NCBI RefSeq assembly: GCF_027853915.1
Contig: NZ_JAQGLA010000010.1
Coordinates: forward strand, 1 to 64,000
Reading direction: 5' to 3'
Source: Saccharopolyspora oryzae
GTDB lineage: Bacteria > Actinomycetota > Actinomycetes > Mycobacteriales > Pseudonocardiaceae
DNA length: 64,000 nucleotides
Part shown: positions 11,101 to 18,339 of the stretch, one piece after another
Layout: every line of letters starts with the position of its first letter
Numbering within the stretch: the stretch's first letter is position 1
Position numbers and translations under genes: made by a program
Notes under the pieces: model-generated
The model's database searches: none
Told to the model about the DNA's origin: nothing
The model's input: only the letters and a program-made list of their open reading frames with translations

Positions 11101-11459
11101 GCGGTGTCCAGGTCGAGGTCTTCCCAGTCGGTGCCGTGCGGACGTCGGTAGCGGATCTTGGTCTGCCGCAGCGGTGAGGTCACCAGTTCCCGGCTGGCCG
11201 AGCCCTTCGGGCACAACCGGCCGCGGCTGATCGGCGAATCGGGGTCGCCCTCGATCTGGGTGACCGCGCCGTCCTGGACGAAGACGCGCTGCCCGCAACC
11301 GACCGCGCAGTACGGGCACACCGAGCGGACCACCGCATCGGCGTCCTGGGTGCGAGCCCGCCGGGCGTCGGTGCGCCTCGAACGGGCCGCCGGGCCCCTG
11401 CCCAGCGGATCCGCACCGGTCAACTGCCGGAGCACCGGCCAGCCGAGCCACTCGGCCAT
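8193..11459 (-). CDS. fdhA: Selenocysteine formate dehydrogenase, catalytic subunit (UGA recoded)
   Basis: This is the molybdopterin catalytic subunit oxidising formate to CO2, 1088 residues with selenocysteine. The N-terminal 4Fe-4S site is CPYCAVGCG with RGRLCPKG. The codon TGA at 10899-10901 (residue 187) lies in the context ARI-U-HSSTVPGLGTSFGRGG, the known Sec site of FDH-N/FDH-O enzymes. The frame continues uninterrupted through the dinucleotide-binding domains. A SECIS hairpin follows the UGA. The ATG at 11459 has GGAGGGG upstream. No twin-arginine signal is visible, unlike FdnG, so the enzyme may face the cytoplasm. An ordinary annotation would split the gene at the TGA. Confidence 0.95.
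10869..10887 (-). promoter_or_regulatory. SECIS hairpin for selenocysteine insertion
   Basis: Read on the coding strand, GGTGCCC-GGTCT-GGGCACC forms a perfect 7-bp stem with the GGUCU loop also found in the E. coli fdhF SECIS element. It begins 12 bases after the UGA, the expected distance for a bacterial SECIS bound by SelB. Confidence 0.88.
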
Positions 11460-11522
11460 CGGCTCCCCTCCCTGCACGCGTGGTACCAGGAGAAACCCGA
11501 CGGCCCAGGGCTGCAAGCCGGG

Positions 11523-12149
11523 TCAGTAGAGGCGGTTGGCGTACTCGTCGCCGTAGTAGCGCTCCAGCTCGGCCAGCGGTTCGTCCGGGCGTTCCATGAG
11601 CTTGGCGATCTGCGGCCGGGAGGGCACCGCGTCCGGCTGCCAGGTCTCGGGCTTCCACAGCCCGGAACGCAGGAACGCCTTGGCGCAGTGGTGGAAGATC
11701 TCCTCGATCTCGACCACCACCGCCAGCACCGGGCGGTGCCCCTTGACGACCATGTCGTCGAAGAACGGCGCGTCGCGCACCAGCCGGGCTCGGCCGTTGA
11801 TGCGCAGGGTGTCACCACGCCCGGGGAGGAAGTAGACGAGCCCGACGTGCGGGTTCGCCAGGATGTTGCGGTAGCCGTCGGCGCGCCGGTTGCCCGGGCG
11901 CTCCGGGATCGCGATCGTGGTGTCGTCGAGCACCAGGGTGAACCCGGCCGGGTCGCCCTTCGGCGAGACGTCGCAGGATCCGTCCGCGCCGGCGGTCGCG
12001 ATCAGGCAGAACGGTGAGGCGGCCAGCCACTGCCGGTCGATCTCGTGCAGCGCGGGGCGTGCCTTGTCCCGCACCCTCTGCAGCGGTTCGCCGATGACGT
12101 CCCGCAGCTCCGCCTCCGAGGTGACCTCCACCAGTCCGGCGAGTTCCAC
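11523..12149 (-). CDS. MSMEG_1061-type FMN-dependent PPOX protein
   Basis: This is a pyridoxamine-5'-phosphate-oxidase-fold flavoprotein of about 208 residues. Visible features are WLAASPFCLIATAGADGSCDVSPKGDPAG, a strand with the conserved PERPGNRRADGYRNILANPHVGL segment, and FLPGRGDTLRINGRARL, all typical of the PPOX/Flavin_Reduct-like group. The GTG at 12149 was chosen for the GGGAGG before it and the family length; the frame stays open to a GTG at 12221. It lies 63 bases upstream of fdhA on the same strand, so it may be the first gene of that transcript. Its substrate is unknown. Confidence 0.8.
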   Translation of the reverse strand: MELAGLVEVTSEAELRDVIGEPLQRVRDKARPALHEIDRQWLAASPFCLIATAGADGSCDVSPKGDPAGFTLVLDDTTIAIPERPGNRRADGYRNILANPHVGLVYFLPGRGDTLRINGRARLVRDAPFFDDMVVKGHRPVLAVVVEIEEIFHHCAKAFLRSGLWKPETWQPDAVPSRPQIAKLMERPDEPLAELERYYGDEYANRLY

Positions 12150-12206
12150 GAATCCTCCCGAGATCGACAGCACCTCGACACTACGCCCGACGGGGTGCGT
12201 CGTCGC

Positions 12207-13166
12207 GTGATTTTCGGTCACTCCGCCGCCGCGCGGGAGTCAGCCCCCGGCTTCCTGCTCGAGCTCGGCGAGGGTCCTGCGCAACCACGCCGCATCCGCG
12301 CGGCTGGTGGCTGCGGCGATGGTGAGCATGCCCCTGCGGAACCGGTCGGTCATGTCAGCGGCGCGGAGGGGCCGCCCGTCCTCGTAGAAGTAGCTGGCCG
12401 GCTGCTCCATGAAGGCCAGCCTGCGGCGCAGCACGGCCCCGGCCGCCCCGTCCTCGCGCTGCACGGCGCCTACGGGCGCAGCCGGACGTTCCTCCGGCTC
12501 GCCGACACCCTCGGCCCGCGCTGGCGGATCATCGCGGTCGACCAGCGCTGCCACGGCAGGTCCGACCGCAGCGACGACGTCAGCCGCGAGGCGTTCGTCG
12601 CCGATGCGGCCGCGGTCGTCGAACAGCTGGGGCTGGCGCCAGCCGTGGTGCTCGGGCACTCGCTCGGCGGGATCAACGCCTACCAGCTCGCGGCACGGCG
12701 ACCCGAGCTCGTCGCCGCAGCGGTCGTGGTCGACGTCGGCGCCGAACTCGCGGTGCCCGACGACCACTCGCTGGACGACTTGCCCGACCGGTTCCCCAAC
12801 CTGCAAAGCATGCGCACCGCGCTCGAGCCCCTCGTGGAAGCGCCGGAGTACTTCCTGGAAAGCGCTGTCGAGGACGACCGCGGCTGGTTCTTCCGGTGGC
12901 ACGCGGCCGACATCAGCGAGATCAAGCGCCAAGTGCGCGGCACGTGGTGGCCGGACTGGACCGACAGCTCACAACCCGTGCTGCTGCTGCGCGGCGCGGA
13001 CAGCCCGGTGATCGGCCCGGAACTGGCCGAGCGGATGACCTGCAGCCGCGCCAACACCGAGCTGGTGTCGATCGCCGGCGCCGGGCACGACGCCCATCTC
13101 ACCCACTACCCGGAATTCGCCGCGGCGGTCGGCGACTTCCTCGACCGGGTCGGCTCAGAGGTCTAG
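12207..13166 (+). CDS. Alpha/beta hydrolase, 5' end unclear
   Basis: The alpha/beta-hydrolase fold is clear from about base 12,366: oxyanion strand PVLALHGAYG, VDQRCHGRSDRS, nucleophile elbow GHSLGG, acid region LLLRGADSPV and the final His in GAGHDAH. The problem is the start. Between 12210 and the conserved LALHG motif there is no in-frame ATG, GTG or TTG. The nearest is GTG 12207, which would add about 55 residues that look unlike the family and lie antisense to the 56-aa frame. The gene may be 5'-truncated or rearranged. The 3' end overlaps the convergent reductase gene by 12 bases. Confidence 0.6.
   Translation: MIFGHSAAARESAPGFLLELGEGPAQPRRIRAAGGCGDGEHAPAEPVGHVSGAEGPPVLVEVAGRLLHEGQPAAQHGPGRPVLALHGAYGRSRTFLRLADTLGPRWRIIAVDQRCHGRSDRSDDVSREAFVADAAAVVEQLGLAPAVVLGHSLGGINAYQLAARRPELVAAAVVVDVGAELAVPDDHSLDDLPDRFPNLQSMRTALEPLVEAPEYFLESAVEDDRGWFFRWHAADISEIKRQVRGTWWPDWTDSSQPVLLLRGADSPVIGPELAERMTCSRANTELVSIAGAGHDAHLTHYPEFAAAVGDFLDRVGSEV
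12240..12410 (-). CDS. Hypothetical 56-aa protein, possibly a gene remnant
   Basis: The short product (starting MEQPASYFYEDGRPLRAADM, ending LRRTLAELEQEAGG) reads like a real helical protein, but no clear ribosome site precedes the ATG. It overlaps antisense with the only possible 5' extension of the hydrolase at 12207-13166. It may be an independent small gene or the tail of a larger lost gene. No family is recognised. Confidence 0.35.
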   Translation of the reverse strand: MEQPASYFYEDGRPLRAADMTDRFRRGMLTIAAATSRADAAWLRRTLAELEQEAGG

Positions 13167-14198
13167 GACCACGCGGCCGGCGGACCGGGACACGCAGATC
13201 GCCATGTGGTCGTCCGCCTCCCGCGCCCGGTGGTCGACGGCCCCGCCGAGGACCCGGACGTGGCAGGTGCCGCAGAAGCCCTGGCGGCACGAGTAGGACA
13301 CCTGCGGCAGGACCTCGCTGATCGCCTCCAGCGCCGAGCGGTCCGCGGGGACCTGCACCTCGTGTCCGGTGCGGGCGAGTTCGACGGTGAACGGTTCGCC
13401 GTCGACGATCGGCGGCGCCGAGAAGCGTTCCCAGTGCAGCGAATCCGCCGCGCTGCCGGGCAGGTCCACCCGGATGCCGGTGATCATCGGGACCGGGCCG
13501 CAGCAGTACACCGCGGCACCGGCCGGGGCGTGCTCGAGCAGTTCCGCGCCGGAGGCCGGGATGCCGAACTCGGTGTCCGGCCGGATCCACACCCGCTCCT
13601 GGTCCAGCTCGGCCAGCTCGTCCAGGAACGGCAACGACTCCCGCGACCGTCCGGTGTAGACGAACCGCCAGTCCGCACCGCGGGCCGCAGCCGTGCGCAC
13701 CATCGGCAGGATCGGCGTGACGCCGATGCCGCCCGCGATGAACAGGTACTTCTCCGCGGTGACGAACGGGAAGGCGTTGCGGGGTCCGCGGGCGACGATC
13801 CGGCTGCCCGGCCGCAGTTCGTCGTGGACCTCGCGGGAGCCGCCCTCCCCGTCGGCGATCCGCCGCACCGCGATCCGGTAGTACCGCCGGTCGCCCGGAT
13901 CACCGCACAACGAGTACTGGCGCTTGCGCCCCGACGGCAGCACGACGTCCAGGTGCGCGCCGGGCTGCCAGGCCGGGAGCAGCCCCTCCCCGGTCAACCG
14001 AAGGCTGACCACGTCGTCGGCTTCGACCCGGACCTCGGAGACCTCCAGCGGGATGTCGCGGTCCACTGCCTCGACCGGCTTGCGGCGGCTGTTGCGCTGC
14101 AACCACTCCATGCTGGTGGCGAGCTTGTCCAGCGCCCACAGGAACCGGTCCGGGCCGTGGCCGTCGAGCGCCGGTGGGATCGCGCGAGCTCCGGCCAT
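13155..14198 (-). CDS. Ferredoxin reductase with C-terminal 2Fe-2S domain
   Basis: This 347-residue phthalate-dioxygenase-reductase-type protein has an FAD/FMN barrel with RKRQYSLCG and an NAD(P)H-binding domain with FIAGGIGVTPI and CCGPVPM. A plant-type 2Fe-2S domain follows with CRQGFCGTC and a distal Cys in MAICVSR. It should feed electrons from NAD(P)H to an oxygenase. The ATG overlaps the stop of the preceding di-iron-type gene (ATGA), which makes that protein its likely partner. The last gene of a three-gene operon with the EphD-like fusion. Confidence 0.9.
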   Translation of the reverse strand: MAGARAIPPALDGHGPDRFLWALDKLATSMEWLQRNSRRKPVEAVDRDIPLEVSEVRVEADDVVSLRLTGEGLLPAWQPGAHLDVVLPSGRKRQYSLCGDPGDRRYYRIAVRRIADGEGGSREVHDELRPGSRIVARGPRNAFPFVTAEKYLFIAGGIGVTPILPMVRTAAARGADWRFVYTGRSRESLPFLDELAELDQERVWIRPDTEFGIPASGAELLEHAPAGAAVYCCGPVPMITGIRVDLPGSAADSLHWERFSAPPIVDGEPFTVELARTGHEVQVPADRSALEAISEVLPQVSYSCRQGFCGTCHVRVLGGAVDHRAREADDHMAICVSRSAGRVVLDL

Positions 14199-15079
14199 CA
14201 GTGCTCTGCCGCCTGCGCAGCCGGGGACTTGGCCAGGTAGGCGATCGCCTGACTGGTCGAGCCGTGCTGCGACGGGTGGTAGGAGCGGCGGAAGTAAGCC
14301 GGGAGCGAGCGCAGCATCTGCCAGTAGCTCGGCGTCAGCCCGAGTCGTCCGGTCCGCAGCATGTCCCGCCAGCGCGGCTTGCGGCGGCCGCGCAGCACCG
14401 GATCGGCCGCCATCAGGTAGCGCACGCCGCGCACCCACAGCAGGGCGAGCACGACGATCGCCACCACCATCGCGTGGCTGCGCCGCAGGTAGCTGCCGTC
14501 GACGTGCATGTAGAGGTCGAAGGCCACCGAGCGGTGCTCGACCTCCTCCGCCCCGTGCCAGCGCAGCAGGTCCAGCATCGTCGGGTCGGCGCCGGCCTCG
14601 TCGAGCGCCTTCGCGTCCAGCACCCACTGGCCGAGGAACGCCGTGTAGTGCTCGATGGCCGCGATCATCGCCAACCTCTGCACCAGCCAGGACTCGGCTC
14701 GCCTGCCGCCGTAGGGCCGGTCGCCGAGGACCTTGCGGAAGATCCAGCTGACCTGCTCGACGTAGGGCCTGGTGTCCAGGCCGTGCGCGTCGAAGTGGTC
14801 CAGCACGCCTTGGTGCGATTCGGCGTGCATCGCTTCCTGCCCGACGAAGCCGCGCACGTCCTCCAGCAGCTGGTCGTCCCTGATCAGCGGAAGCGCCTGC
14901 TTGAAGACCTCGACGAACCAGCGCTCTCCCTCCGGCAGCACCAGGTGCAGGAAGTTGATCACGTGGGTGGCGAAGGGCTCCCCCGGGATCCAGTGCATCG
15001 GCAGCTTCGCCCAGTCGAACTCCACGTCGCGGGCGTGCAGCGCGACGCGGTCCGGCTCACCCGGATCGATGTGGGACAT
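14198..15079 (-). CDS. COG3687-type metal-dependent hydrolase, ferritin-like di-iron candidate
   Basis: A 293-residue protein of the PF10118 family, usually annotated as a metal-dependent hydrolase. It is mainly helical and carries spaced metal-ligand motifs: PEGERWFVEVF, GQEAMHAESH (ExxH), AAIEHYTAFL and HGAEEVEHRSVAFD (EExxH). These resemble the paired Glu and ExxH of di-iron enzymes. A hydrophobic helix (VVAIVVLALLWVRGVRYL) suggests membrane association. A strong GGAGG precedes the ATG. The coupled downstream reductase supports an oxygenase role rather than hydrolysis; this is inference. Confidence 0.82.
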   Translation of the reverse strand: MSHIDPGEPDRVALHARDVEFDWAKLPMHWIPGEPFATHVINFLHLVLPEGERWFVEVFKQALPLIRDDQLLEDVRGFVGQEAMHAESHQGVLDHFDAHGLDTRPYVEQVSWIFRKVLGDRPYGGRRAESWLVQRLAMIAAIEHYTAFLGQWVLDAKALDEAGADPTMLDLLRWHGAEEVEHRSVAFDLYMHVDGSYLRRSHAMVVAIVVLALLWVRGVRYLMAADPVLRGRRKPRWRDMLRTGRLGLTPSYWQMLRSLPAYFRRSYHPSQHGSTSQAIAYLAKSPAAQAAEH

Positions 15080-15092
15080 GGTCCGACCTCCT

Positions 15093-16859
15093 TCAGCGCG
15101 GTGTCAGCTCGGCCCTGGCCACTGCGCGCAGCAAGCCCGGGGAAAGGCGGGAGAGCACGAGACCGGCCTTGGCCTCGGCGGTGACCGGTGCGATCGCGGC
15201 GTTGCGGCGGGTGGCGCGCAGGATCTCGGCCGCCGCGCGCTGCGGGGTGAAGTTCCGCCGCTGGTAGAGCTGCTTGGCGGCCTGCCTGCGGTTCGCCTGC
15301 TCGGCGTCGTCGACGCCGACGAAGCGGGTGCTGGTCGTGATGCCGGTGTTGACCAGCCCGGGGCACACCGCGGTGACCCCGATGCCCTCGCCGGCGAGCT
15401 CCGCCCGCAAGGACTGGCTCAGGGCCAGCACCGCAGCCTTCGTGGTTCCGTAGGCAGGGAGCACCTTGGACGGCAGGTAGGCGGCGGCCGAGGCGATGTT
15501 GACGATCCGGCCGCCTTCACCTCGCTCGACCATCTGCGGCGCGAACTGGCGGCAGCCGTGGATGACACCCCACAGGTTGATGTCGATGGCCCGCTCCCAA
15601 TCGGCTTCCGGGGTGTCGAGGAACGAACCGGCGAGACCGATCCCGGCGTTGTTGACCACCACGTCCGGTGTGCCCAGCTCGGCGTGCACCTGCTTGGCGA
15701 AGCGCTCCATCGCATCGCCGTCGGCGACGTCCACGCGGTGCGGCGTGGCGTTGGCGCCGGTGCGGGTGATCAGCACGGCGGTGTTCCGGGCGGCGGTCTC
15801 GTCGATGTCCGCGACCACCACGTGCGCGCCGGCCGCTGCGAACGCCGATGCGGTCGCCCGCCCGATCCCGCTGCCCGCTCCGGTGATGACCACCAGCTGG
15901 TCCTGGAAGTCGCGACGGCCCGGACGAACGCGTCCACGCCGCAGACCGCGCGATTCGGCACCGCCCTCGACGTGCTCGACGAGTTCCGCCGCGCACCGAG
16001 CGACCAGCTCCGGACGGCTTCTCGGCAGCCAGTGCCCGCCTGGGACCCGGCGCACGCGGAGGTTGGGCACCCACGGCGCGATCTCGGTCTGCATCGGCGT
16101 GGAGACGAACGGATCACCGGTGGGCGCGAGCACCTGGACCGGGATGTCGGTGCGCCGCTCCCCCGGACCGCCCAGCCGCTCGCGCATGTTCGCGCGGTAC
16201 AGCCCCAACCCGTGCACGCCATCGGACACCGCAGGCTTTGTCGGACTCTCGGAGGTGCGCGGGTCCAGTCGCTCGACCGCGCCGATCAGCCGGCGCATCG
16301 CGCCGGTGCGCCAGGCCAGCTCCGGCAGCACCGGGAGCTGGAAGAAGCCGATGTAGCCGGAGAAGATCAGCTGGTTGACGAGTTTGCGCAGCTCCCGCGG
16401 CGTCGGGTGCCGCAACTTCGAGCGCATCCACTGGCCCGCGTGGTCCAGGCAGGGCCCGGAGATCGAGGTGAACGAGGCGAACCGGTGGGCCAGCCTCGGC
16501 TCGGTGGCCGCATGCCACGCCTGGATCGAGCCCCAGTCGTGCGCCAGCAGGTGCACCGGCTGGTCCGGGCTGACCAGGTCCGCGACCCGGCCGAGGTCGT
16601 CGGCGAGCTGGTCGAGCAGGTAGGCCTCGCTGCGGCGGGGCTTGTCGGACTCCCCCGCGCCGCGCACGTCGTAGGTGACCACCCGGAAGCGCCCGGCGAG
16701 CGCCTCGGCCACGCCGTCCCAGATCGACTGGTCATCGGGATAACCGTGCACCGCCAGCACGGTCGGTGCTGCCGGATCGCCGTGCTCGCGCACGGACAAC
16801 CGCAGTCCATCGCTGGTGTCGAGCCATCTGCTGGAGTCCGCTTCCCGGGTGCGAGCCAT
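15093..16859 (-). CDS. EphD-like fusion: alpha/beta hydrolase plus short-chain dehydrogenase
   Basis: A two-domain protein of about 588 residues. The N-terminal half is an epoxide-hydrolase-like alpha/beta hydrolase (LAVHGYPDDQSIWDGV, nucleophile region LLAHDWGS, GGHWLP). The C-terminal half is an SDR with TGAGSGIG, NNAG and the YGTTK catalytic pair. Mycobacterium tuberculosis EphD has this same architecture. The ATG at 16859 was preferred; an earlier ATG at 16892 would add 11 residues. It heads an operon with the di-iron-type protein and ferredoxin reductase. The three together could oxidise and process a lipid or hydrocarbon. The substrate is unknown. Confidence 0.88.
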   Translation of the reverse strand: MARTREADSSRWLDTSDGLRLSVREHGDPAAPTVLAVHGYPDDQSIWDGVAEALAGRFRVVTYDVRGAGESDKPRRSEAYLLDQLADDLGRVADLVSPDQPVHLLAHDWGSIQAWHAATEPRLAHRFASFTSISGPCLDHAGQWMRSKLRHPTPRELRKLVNQLIFSGYIGFFQLPVLPELAWRTGAMRRLIGAVERLDPRTSESPTKPAVSDGVHGLGLYRANMRERLGGPGERRTDIPVQVLAPTGDPFVSTPMQTEIAPWVPNLRVRRVPGGHWLPRSRPELVARCAAELVEHVEGGAESRGLRRGRVRPGRRDFQDQLVVITGAGSGIGRATASAFAAAGAHVVVADIDETAARNTAVLITRTGANATPHRVDVADGDAMERFAKQVHAELGTPDVVVNNAGIGLAGSFLDTPEADWERAIDINLWGVIHGCRQFAPQMVERGEGGRIVNIASAAAYLPSKVLPAYGTTKAAVLALSQSLRAELAGEGIGVTAVCPGLVNTGITTSTRFVGVDDAEQANRRQAAKQLYQRRNFTPQRAAAEILRATRRNAAIAPVTAEAKAGLVLSRLSPGLLRAVARAELTPR

Positions 16860-16963
16860 ACCCCGGAGCGTACCGACGTTGTCAATCTTCATTGTTACAG
16901 TTGGTGTTGTTTCGGAGATTCGCCTGGCCGCGAGTTCGACGACGGGCTCCTATAGTTCGGCGC

Positions 16964-18253
16964 ATGGCCGACCCGCGGCAGCACGTGCCCGGCACCGACC
17001 GGGTGCTGGCCCACCCGGAGGTCGCCGCCGCTGCGGAGCGCCTCGGCCGCGGACTGGTCAAGAAGGCGGTGCACGCCGCGCAGCAGCGAGCTCGCACCGG
17101 TGAGATCGACGCGTCGCACGTCGTCGCGGAAACCCTTGCCGGACTTCCCGATTCGGCGGCGAGCAGCCGGCCGGTGCTCAACGCGACCGGCGTTCTCCTG
17201 CACACCAACCTGGGCCGGGCTCCGCTGTCGCGAGCGGCCATCGACGCCATGGAACGAGCTGCCGGAACCACCGACGTCGAACTCGACCTCGACACGGGGC
17301 GACGTGGACCGCGCGGTGCCGCCGCACTGGCCGCGCTGTGCGCCGCCGTGCCCCTCGCCGAGGCCGCACATGTGGTCAACAACGGTGCCGCAGCGCTGTC
17401 GCTGGCCGCGACAGCGCTCGCGCAGGGGCGCGAAATCGTGCTGGCACGCGGCGAGATGGTCGAGATCGGCGACGGGTTCCGGATCCCCGAGCTGCTCACC
17501 GCCACCGGTGCGCGGCTGCACGAGGTCGGCACCACTAACCGGGTCCGGCTCGACGACTACCGGTCGGCCGTGGGACCGGACACCGGATTCGTCCTCAAGG
17601 TCCACCCGTCCAACTTCGTGATCACCGGCTTCACCTCGGCCGTTCCGGTCGACGCGCTGCGCGGTCTCGGCGCACCGGTGGTGGTCGACATCGGATCCGG
17701 CCTGCTGAACCCGCACCCGGTGCTACCGCAGGAACCCGACGCCACCAGCACCCTTGCCGATGGCGCCGACCTGGTCCTGGCCAGCGGCGACAAACTGCTC
17801 GGCGGGCCCCAGGCGGGGCTGCTGCTGGGCCGGGCGGAGATCGTGCAGCAGTTGCGGCGCCACCCGCTGGCGCGGGCGATGCGCGTCGACAAGCTCACCC
17901 TCGCCGCGCTGGAGGCGACGCTGCGCGGCCCCCTGACACCGACCGAGCAGTCCCTGCGGCGCGACCAGCCGAGCCTGTTGCGCCGAGCCGAGAGCTTGGC
18001 CACGGGGTTCAGCGCGGCGGGGATCCCTGCCTCCGCCCAGTGCAGCGAAGCGACGGTGGGCGGAGGTGGCGCGCCTGGTGTCACGCTGCCGAGCGCGGCG
18101 GTCGTGCTGCCGGAACGTTTCGCTGAGTTGCTGCGGCGCGGAACTCCCCCGGTGCTCGCCTGCATCGCGCGCGACCGGTGCCTGCTGGACCTCGCCGCGG
18201 TCCCGCCCGAGCACGACGACGAGTTGCGCCGGGCGGTCCTGGCCGCGGCCTGA
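16964..18253 (+). CDS. selA: L-seryl-tRNA(Sec) selenium transferase
   Basis: This PLP enzyme converts Ser-tRNA(Sec) to Sec-tRNA(Sec) using selenophosphate. The 429-residue product has NATGVLLHTNLGRAPLS, NNGAAAL, RGEMVEIGDGFRIPEL, KVHPSNF, the DIGSG segment and the PLP lysine in SGDKLLGGPQAG (Lys277). It is divergent from the EphD-like gene with only about 100 bases between and is followed 86 bases later by selB. With selB it supplies the Sec needed by the formate dehydrogenase 5 kb away. Confidence 0.96.
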   Translation: MADPRQHVPGTDRVLAHPEVAAAAERLGRGLVKKAVHAAQQRARTGEIDASHVVAETLAGLPDSAASSRPVLNATGVLLHTNLGRAPLSRAAIDAMERAAGTTDVELDLDTGRRGPRGAAALAALCAAVPLAEAAHVVNNGAAALSLAATALAQGREIVLARGEMVEIGDGFRIPELLTATGARLHEVGTTNRVRLDDYRSAVGPDTGFVLKVHPSNFVITGFTSAVPVDALRGLGAPVVVDIGSGLLNPHPVLPQEPDATSTLADGADLVLASGDKLLGGPQAGLLLGRAEIVQQLRRHPLARAMRVDKLTLAALEATLRGPLTPTEQSLRRDQPSLLRRAESLATGFSAAGIPASAQCSEATVGGGGAPGVTLPSAAVVLPERFAELLRRGTPPVLACIARDRCLLDLAAVPPEHDDELRRAVLAAA

Positions 18254-18339
18254 CCTCTGCGCGGCGCGTTGCGGGGACTGCCCGGGCGTGGCGTATTGGG
18301 TCGTGCAGGTCGTTGCAGCCGAGAGTTCGGAGAGCTGCG

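Noticed and set aside
8223-11177. 984-codon plus-strand frame opposite fdhA
   Set aside because: Same antisense effect of high GC; no motif, and the minus strand encodes a complete formate dehydrogenase.
16893-18339. A tRNA-Sec (selC) gene near selA/selB
   Set aside because: No long-acceptor tRNA with a UCA anticodon and GGTTCGA-type T-arm was found in the gaps around selA and selB.
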